In this document: piece after piece, positions 57,471-64,000 of the stretch | Numbering within the stretch: position 1 is the first letter of the stretch | Layout of the letters: every line of letters begins with the position of its first letter | Assembly: GCA_025765615.1 (NCBI GenBank) | Contig: JAIVFJ010000245.1 | Span: forward strand, 1-64,000 | Origin: Zopfochytrium polystomum | Taxonomy: Eukaryota > Chytridiomycota > Chytridiomycetes > Chytridiales > Chytridiaceae | Length of the DNA: 64,000 nucleotides | Reading direction: 5' to 3' | The notes under the pieces: model-generated | What the model saw: only the letters and a program-made list of their open reading frames with translations | The model's database searches: none | Told to the model about the DNA's origin: nothing | Program-made: the position numbers and the translations under genes

Positions 57471-58909
57471 TCATGCTGTCAAAAACTTGCCCTCTCTCAC
57501 TTCATCATTCTTCTCCTTCCCTGGTGAACTGTGGTGATGACCATCAGCCTCCGCCAGCAGGTGTAGATGGTGCCTAAAAAGCTCTTCTTCCTCCAAAACC
57601 AGCCCCTCACCATCCCTCGCTTCCTCCCCCGTCAAGTGCGCGTTCTGGATTGCAGTATCCAGCCGTCGCTTGTTTGCCGCTGCAACTTGGACCTCCATCT
57701 CTCGTAACGCCATCTGCAGGGTGTCCATGAACAACCCTGCTTCGTCCATCATCATTGCCATCGTTCGCAGTTCCTCCTGGCGCTGGATTTGCTTCGCTGG
57801 TTGGACTGCGTCAAGTCGAGATGAGGAACCTTTCCCGAAACCAGAGCTACCAGGTCCCTCCTCACGCTTGTCACACCTTGCGCTCCTCCGCCTCTCGACG
57901 CCCCATCCAGAAGCGTCCCGTTCAAGCTTGCGCAAACCCCTGAAGAAGGTATCCTTCCCGTCCTCGAAAGCGCGCAAGGGCTTGTGGCACGCTGACGCGA
58001 TTGCAGAGTTGGAGTCGAGGATGGCCGTGAGGAGTTTGCGGTGGCCGCGGTTGATGGTCACGGCCACAGCGTGCATGATGCGGACGATCTTCCATATGCG
58101 GAGCGCAACGATGGCACCTGTGCCTGTTACCTCGGTGTCGGTGTACCTGAATGCGAACGCCATGCCTGTTTGTTTTTTTTTTTTTTTTTTTTTTCGTCAC
58201 GTTTGTTTCACGTTTGTTTGGTTGATAAACGATGAGCAATCCGCACGTCAGCCGGCAGAACTAAACAAGCAACAGACAAACGCAAGGCGATAACTCACAC
58301 AGCGATCCAAAGATGATAATCGCATCGACGCTCGCGACGACCGATCGGAACAGCTTCCACCCCTCCACGTGCAGATGCAGCAGCACGTCGCACGCAAACG
58401 CCGCCAGAAGGCACGACGACGCCCAAAAGATCGCCTCCTGTGCGTACCACAGCTCCTCCGTGAGAGCCAGGTTCGGAGTGCACGTCGAAAGATGAGAGCC
58501 ACCCGCCGCGGCCGCCACGTTGGGACTCGGGCGCGGTCGTGTTCGCCGCGCCAGCAGCGCTGGAGCCGTGTGCCAGGTGGGAGGGGACGGGGGATGATGG
58601 TGATGGCGATGATGACGATGACGGATAGGCCGGGTGGGGCGTGCAGACGGTGTTGAGGGCGAGGGCCATGTCGGCGAAGACGAGGACGAGGTCGACGAGG
58701 ACCAGGCCGATGACGGCGTGACGAAACGCGTCGCTGTAGATGATGCCCTGCCACTGCTTCCCGTTTGGACCAGAAGCGGGATGGTGGCGAGGGAGGAGGA
58801 GGCATCGGGGGGGGCGAGGCGGGGTGGAGCAGCGAGTGAGGAGATGCGATGAGCTAGCTGGTGGCGACGAGGCTGGTGATCTTGGCGGCGGTGGATGCAG
58901 CCTCTGCAC
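57471..58909 (-). CDS. Hv1-like voltage-gated proton channel A
   Basis: Proton-selective voltage-sensor channel of the plasma membrane. The S4 exon is 57471-58165 and the upstream exon starts at 58299 (intron 58166-58298, with a T run of about 22). S1 is FRHAVIGLVLVDLVLVFAD, with Asp at the human D112 position. S2 holds AFACDVLLHLHVEG, with Phe three before an acidic residue as in F150/E153. S3 is SVDAIIIFGSL, with the D174-type Asp. S4 is VALRIWKIVRIMHAV, the Hv1 signature R-x-W-R-x-x-R-x-x-N with Lys for the second Arg and His for Asn. A long C-terminus follows with a coiled coil (ALREMEVQVAAANKRRLD). S1 and S2 are in different frames, so an intron or frame break lies near 58500-58600. The start at 58909 is tentative. 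Confidence 0.8.
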
Positions 58910-58978
58910 CTCCAGCTTGATGATCCGTCCGTGGTTCGCGTACTTCGGAGAAGAGACAACACTCGAGAAGGAAGCGAG

Positions 58979-58980
58979 CG

Positions 58981-59040
<60 letters not shown>
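58979..59040. repeat. (GA)n-(TG)n compound microsatellite
   Basis: About 12 GA units followed by about 19 TG units, in the 5' region of Hv1-like channel A. A second GA tract lies at 59191-59237. Confidence 0.95.
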
Positions 59041-59045
<5 letters not shown>

Positions 59046-59190
59046 AGACAAGATTTGCCACACTCACTCTATTTTCTTCGATAAATCGCTTGTCTTCTTT
59101 GTGCCTTGTGCGGCGGAGGCGCCACCCAGTGCGGCACCGGGACCCACGCGAGGAGGTGCACACGAGCTGGTGGCGGCCCACACTGGCTCT

Positions 59191-59195
59191 GAAGA

Positions 59196-59237
<42 letters not shown>
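59191..59237. repeat. (GA)n microsatellite
   Basis: A GA tract of about 23 units upstream of Hv1-like channel A and downstream of the U2 snRNA gene. Confidence 0.95.
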
Positions 59238-59240
<3 letters not shown>

Positions 59241-59510
59241 CGACCGACCTCGCCAAGCCAGCAGCTTTCTGGTTTCTATCTTCCTATCGGCCCAAAGCGA
59301 TCGGGGACCGAGACGAACTCAAACAAAAGTGGCAAGGGAGTTGGGGGAGGGGCTGGGCGGGCGAGGTGGTTGCGTGCGTACATAACGGAAGAAGAAGCGG
59401 AGAAACGCACGACGTGGGGCAGAGGATTGCTGAATTAAAGCCAGCCAAAGCTCAGTTCTGCTGCATTGGAATTAACCTGCGATCTTTCACCAACATCACA
59501 TGAGGAATTC

Positions 59511-59695
59511 CCAGCCCCTAGCTCGCTGTAGTGTGAGGCGAGCGGAACCAGTCGAGCGGCAAGCCACCCGGAAACTTCAAAAATAAGCTGTGAAAAGCTA
59601 CAGATCCCCGGCTGTGTTTGGCCTGACGGGTTAAAGCTGTCACACTTTAAAGAACAGATACTACACTTGATCTTAGCCTTTCGGCCAGAGCAGAT
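59511..59695 (-). ncRNA. U2 spliceosomal snRNA
   Basis: The minus strand reads, near its 5' end, GGCTAAGATCAAGTGTAGTA followed by TCTGTTCTTT. This is the near-invariant U2 core, including the branch-site recognition sequence GTGTAGTA. Stem-loop I is CTCTGGCCGAAAGGCTAAG-like. A short stem IIa (TAAAG/CTTTA) is present. An Sm site ATTTTTGA lies at about 59582-59589. After it, GGGTGGC/GCCGCTC and the long CTGGTTCCGCTCGC/GCGAGCTAGGGGCTGG pairing can form stems III and IV. The 3' end is set by the last stem, giving about 185 nt, normal for U2. The ends are inferred. Confidence 0.92.
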
Positions 59696-59723
59696 TGAGG
59701 AGTCGGTGGAGGGGGATCGTCGA

Positions 59724-59731
59724 ATTTATAT
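59724..59731 (-). promoter_or_regulatory. TATA box of the U2 snRNA gene
   Basis: On the minus strand CATATAAATT lies about 30 nt upstream of the U2 5' end, the expected distance for RNA polymerase II initiation. Confidence 0.65.
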
Positions 59732-59855
59732 GGGACGGGTGGGCCGTGCGCAAGAACTGCGGATTGGCAAGTGGTGCTGGAGGACTGCGGAACGCACACA
59801 AACAACTTCACTTATTTGCCATTACGTAAGTACTTTATTTACACTCGAAAGCTGC

Positions 59856-61106
59856 TCACACGGAGGTCAAAAACCTCCCATCCTCCTTGTCGTCGGCAAC
59901 TGGCACCAGCAGCTGCAGATGCTGCCTGGAATCTGGCTGCCCGTCCTCGGACGCCTCAAGCTCTTTTGCTTCCTCTGCGCTTGCGTTCGCATTCTTTATG
60001 GCCTTGTCCAGTCGCTGCTGCTTTGCGGCTGCAACCCTGACTTCCATCTCGCTCAAGGCCAGCTGCAGCGAGCCAATCAAGACTTCAGCCTCTTCAACGA
60101 TCATGGACATGATCTTCAGTTCCGCCTGCCGCCGCTTTTGCTGCTCTCTGTGCCAATCTCTCCCTCTTCCCGCGTAACGATCCGATTGCACTGAAGGTCG
60201 TCTACGCGCCCCGAGAATCGATGCGTCTCGCTCCAACTCTTCCAAGCGATGCGAAAATGCTTGTTTCCCGTCTTCAAACAAGCGCAGCGAGTTTTTACAT
60301 GCCGTTGTGATCGCTTTGTTGGCGCTGACGATGGCCGTGAGGGTGCGGCGGTGGCCCAGGTTGGTGGAGACCGCTACCGCGTGCATGATGCGGATAATCT
60401 TCCACACACGGAGTGCGATTATGGAGCCAGCGCCGGGTATGTTGGTGTTGGTGTACTTGAAGGAGAGTGTTATGCCTGGGGGGTTGGGAGCGTTACGATG
60501 TGAGCAGATCGCGGGGGAAACGACGGCAAGGAGAGGTACGGGCCCTTACACAGCGATCCAAAAACGACGACAGCATCGACACACGCGACGATCGATCGAA
60601 ACATCCTCCATCCCTCCACGTAAAAGTGCAGCAAGACATCCCCCGCGAAGGCGACCAGCAGGCACGTTGACGTCCAAAAGATGGCCTCCTGGCCGTACCA
60701 CAAGTCCCTTGACAGCTCCAGATTCGGCGTGCACAGCGCAGCCTCCACCGCAGCGCGGTTCTCGACCGTCGTTGATGCGTTCGGGCGGCCTGCCTGTCGC
60801 CGTATGCAAAACATCCGTTTCGGAGTGCCCCGGCGTGCATACCGTGTTGAGGGCGAGAGAGATGTCGACGAATATGAGTATGATGTCGAAGAGGACGAGG
60901 GCGATGATGACGTGCCGAAATGCGTCGCTGTAGAGTAAGACGGCTACTTCGCGCCTCGACCAGCGTGTTGCTGTTGAGGATCGCATGCGCCGAGTGCCGG
61001 AAAATTGTCGGGGCTGAGGACGTTTTGTTTGAATTCCGTCGGTATTGGATTGGCTTTTGTTGTTTGGTGTGTGCTCCGCCCACACCAGCGCCAGCCCACC
61101 CAGCAC
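59856..61106 (-). CDS. Hv1-like voltage-gated proton channel B
   Basis: Paralogue of channel A. The S4/C-terminal exon is 59856-60475 and the upstream exon begins at 60550 (74-nt intron at the same place as in A). The start is ATG 61106 or the in-frame ATG 60986. S1 is FRHVIIALVLFDIILIFVD with the selectivity Asp. S2 is VAFAGDVLLHFYVEG and S3 is CVDAVVVFGSL. S4 is IALRVWKIIRIMHAV, again R-x-W-K-x-x-R-x-x-H. The C-terminus carries a coiled coil (ALSEMEVRVAAAKQQRLDKA). S1 and S2 lie in different frames. A 49-nt GT-AG intron starting at LNT|GTATGC would restore the frame here. Confidence 0.8.
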
Positions 61107-61625
61107 TCCAAGCTTGTAAATGCATAATTGCGGCTGAACTCGTCAACAGTGTGGACGATTGCAGGTGGAAGCGGCCTCAAATTCATGCAGGCACAAATGT
61201 TGTCTACAACAAAAGCCAGCCCAACACAAAACTCAACTGAAATCGTCGACGAGATCGACGCCGCAATGATCGCAAGATTAAACAGCATCTTAGAGGAACT
61301 CGTTCGGCGGTTGGCACTCCAAGCGAACGAGAAGGCCGTAAGAGTTAATCGACACTCAAAGGGCCGGACTATGCTCCCAGCGAAGCCCAAAAGAAACAAA
61401 GTATTTTTTTTGGAAGCAAGGACGAGCCGACGGGATCCCTTCAATAGGTCCAGCCGGCTGTCGCAGCAGAAGCCCCCTTTCTTAAAGGGGCTGCGCCAAA
61501 GATTACCTTTTAGAAAAGACGAAGCAGCGCTAAAGCTACTTGGCGGTCGACAAGTGGAGGTGTGAAATACTGTGGGAGAGACCAGACTAACATGAAAAGA
61601 CGAGACGAAAAAGGTTGCGATGAAG
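61107..61625. other. Region between channel B and OPT 2
   Basis: Open frames on both strands (for example 61128-61565 plus) show no recognisable features. Probably the upstream flank of channel B. Confidence 0.4.
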
Positions 61626-64000
61626 CTAAGGAACCAGAGTCGAAGGGTCGTAGCTGGGATTCGCCGCACGCTCGTTGCGGGTCATGTAAAAGTCCGGAGC
61701 GCAAAGCTCCGAGTCGTACCTGTTGAGCGCGTACCGCGGCATTTTCGGCGAATTGTCCCCAAACACAAACCCGAAAAAAATGACGGTCAAAGCGAACGCG
61801 GTGCCGCAGTCGAGCGCTGCCGACATGACGTACGTGTACTTTTTCCACCGTGCGTGGCGGTACTTTTCACGACGTTGTTGACGATGACGGCGATGAGGAG
61901 CGGGGTAGTCAGGATGGAGAGGATGGTGCCGGGGTCGAGAGGGTTGGCCATGATGACGGGAACGTTGACGAGGTGCCAGAAGCCGTTCGGGAAGGCGCGG
62001 TGGAGCAGCCACGGGATGAAGGGGAGGGCAGCGCCGATTAGGAAGCCCCAGAGGGTCGTCGAGAACGGGGAGCTGGGGCCGAAGAAGCGGGCGGGGCCGA
62101 TGGCACCCCAGATTGCGCCGGGGTTGAGGAAGACGGTGAAGCCGTTGGCGCTCCATCCAACCGGTGGGTGCGGCGATTGCAGCGCCCAGAACGCTTGTCG
62201 TGGGACCAGTGGGGTTTGTTGGGTCGACGGGAATGTTGACGCGACCAAAGTGTTCGTTAATGAAGAATGAGGTGAAGATGTTGACGACGACCGCCATCAC
62301 AGCTCCAAACAGCTGGACTGTAAACATGGCGCGTGGTGGAATCTTGACATAGTGTCCAAGCTTCAGGTCAGCTACGAGCAAAAGTCCTTGGTACATCTGT
62401 GTTTGAGCGATGCAAAGTGAATAAAGGTTCTGGAGTGCTTGTCAGACGATGAAAAAACCTGAAGCCATGGTCTTGAAGGCCATGACAGCAGCAATGCGCC
62501 CAGGTAGAATCAAGCCGATAAGAAAACTCAGACACAACGTTGAGACCAATTTGCTGCCCGGAAATGGCCTGAATCGTGCCGATTGGGATCATAGAGACCA
62601 GGGCGAGCAAGAACCCAAGTAGCACGCCCCACCAAGGAAGCTGGAAGCCGCCCCACTAGCAGACCGCAATGGCAATGACAAAATTGATCGCAAGAAGGAT
62701 GACATACCAGAGGTCGGGGACCTCAGGGTAAACGTCCATCATTTTTGCGTGGATGTCCCTGTTGTCGAGGTCGCGCATGGCAGTGCTGAATCGGCGCCAA
62801 ACGTCTTTGCCGTACCAGAGGCCGACGTGCACCAGACAAGCCGCAAAGACGATGAAGGACGACATGTAGAGCAGCGCAAAGTAGGTGGTGATGTGGATGG
62901 GGACTGACGCGTTGTACACATCCGTCTTGAGGGTGAGGTCCGCGGTGTTGACAAAGGACCTCGCCGAAACCCGCGCGCCGTTCTTTTCGAATAGAGCACG
63001 GGTGTTGAGAGCTTGCCCGAGCGGAAAGAGACCCGAGCCATTGGCGGTATCCTGTGGAAGGGAACCGAGGGTGAAGTCGATGCCGAAGCTGTTGTGCACC
63101 CACAGAATGGGCGTTAAGACCCAGATGACAAGCCAGAGGCCGAAAACTTGGTTGAGGATGGCCCAGAGCGGAGTCGTGATGGGGAAGAGCAGCGTCATCA
63201 GCGACCAGTCGAACGTAAAAGAAAGCAGTCCCGTCCCGTTGTAAGCTGAGCCGAGCATGCGCATCATTTGACCGCGGTCGCCGGTTTTGGGTGCAACAAG
63301 GCAGAGAATCGAAACAGCCGTAAAAAGTGGTGCGATGAGGCCGGGGATCCACTGCCAGCAAAATATGCCGCCAGCGACGATCCAGAAAAAGTTGAAGCGG
63401 CTCAGCGGAAGCGCCGGGTCGACATCTTGCTGGTGGAGCGAATTGAGAAGGGCGACAGTCGACAGGTTGCTCGGCCAGAGCATGGCGGCTGGGCGAACGA
63501 GGAACCGACGGCAGAGACCAGCGAGTCCATAACCGAAGCACTGGGTCACGAGACCAAAGAAGACGCAGGCAGCAACTCTGAGATCATCTTGGTACAGCTG
63601 GTAGCGACCGAAAATGTTGTAAAGGGCATATGCCGGCTGGGTGCAAGTTGAGGCAAACACGTAGATGAGGGCGTGCTCCTTGAAGTTGAACTTTCCAGGG
63701 TTCAGCGGAATCCCAAAGTCGGACACTTTGGGAATTATCGAGGCCATGACCATACCGAGCGGGTAGGCGAGAAGAACAGCCACGAAGGGTTGACCGTCTA
63801 AAGATGTGGGAATGGCGGAGACATGTGCGTGAAATCAGCTTAAGGAAGTTTCAATTTATTACAATCGCTAACTTACAAACACGTTCGTTCGAAACTGGAA
63901 GAGGTGTTGACCATGGCAAGAAGGAAGCCGAAGAAAGTTCCGACAATCCACACACGCATGGTCAAAGCGGCAAGGTCGGGTCATCCGTCCGCGACAACCG
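61626..64000 (-). CDS. OPT-family oligopeptide transporter 2, 5'-partial, frame-broken
   Basis: Paralogue of OPT transporter 1; the first exons lie beyond the right edge. The exon at the edge (63877-64000) encodes the equivalent of NTLFMFRTNTF. The next exon runs from 63797 down past AYPLGMVMASIIPK, FGYGLAGLCRR and AAMLWPSNLSTVALLNSLH. An intron is likely at about 62398-62465. The peptide-clade motif KIPPRAMFTVQLF and VFLNPGAIWGAIGPARFFGP are present. Compared with OPT 1 there is an in-frame TAG at about 62656-62658, where OPT 1 has CAG (AVCQWGGF). There are also several single-base frame breaks (near 63785, 62520, 62185, 61870 and in the edge exon). It is either a decaying copy or a poorly polished stretch. 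Confidence 0.85.

Noticed and set aside
61128..61565. A 145-codon plus-strand frame between channel B and OPT 2
   Set aside because: No domain, no clear promoter, and comparable open frames exist on the opposite strand; evidence too weak to call.

Overview
This window reads as nuclear DNA of an early-diverging, zoosporic (flagellated) fungus, most likely a chytrid. Genes carry many short GT-AG introns (about 50-130 nt). Fungal families are present: a Zn2Cys6 regulator, two OPT oligopeptide transporters, a DAL5-type MFS carrier and a V-ATPase subunit f homologue. A TMEM231 homologue, a ciliary transition-zone protein, points to a species that builds a flagellum. Coding DNA is GC-rich. GA/CT and TG microsatellites sit upstream of many genes. 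The exact order cannot be told from sequence alone.

Left part (1-14.5 kb): a Zn2Cys6 transcription factor cut by the window edge, a gene-poor stretch with one WD40-like fragment, thioredoxin 1, an ER protein disulfide isomerase ending in HDEL, mitochondrial dihydrolipoyl dehydrogenase, and OPT transporter 1. The redox genes (thioredoxin, PDI, DLD) are neighbours, and a second thioredoxin lies at 23.6 kb.

Mobile block (15.4-30.1 kb): a 5'-truncated LINE with a poly(A) tail is followed by a near-complete tyrosine-recombinase retrotransposon (gag, RT/RNase H, recombinase). That element has split direct repeats (A1 ... B1 A2 B2 A3 B3) of the PAT/Ngaro type. After thioredoxin 2 and two hypothetical genes comes a putative 3.26-kb TA-flanked DDE transposon. 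It appears to carry a zinc-finger passenger gene besides an IS630/Tc1-like transposase.

Membrane-protein block (30.2-41 kb): an MFS transporter, then four tandem same-strand paralogues of an apparently undescribed single-pass membrane family. Each has a Crinkler-like/ubiquitin-like N-terminal region, one TM helix and a Cys-containing ectodomain. A relic of a fifth copy lies between copies 1 and 2.

Housekeeping block (41.3-56.7 kb): a BI-1/LFG family protein, a serine beta-lactamase-like protein, a small basic protein, complex I NDUFB3, V-ATPase f/RNASEK, an alpha/beta hydrolase, a glycosyltransferase-like protein related to the L-arabinokinase N-terminus, TMEM231, CCDC124/Lso2 and a GNAT acetyltransferase.

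Right part (57.4-64 kb): two tandem Hv1-like voltage-gated proton channels with a U2 snRNA gene between them, then OPT transporter 2, which runs off the right edge.

Data quality: many conserved genes contain single-base frame breaks, often in homopolymers, while the protein on both sides of the break stays well conserved. I read most of these as residual assembly indels rather than pseudogenes. Exon coordinates are inferred from splice motifs and protein continuity.
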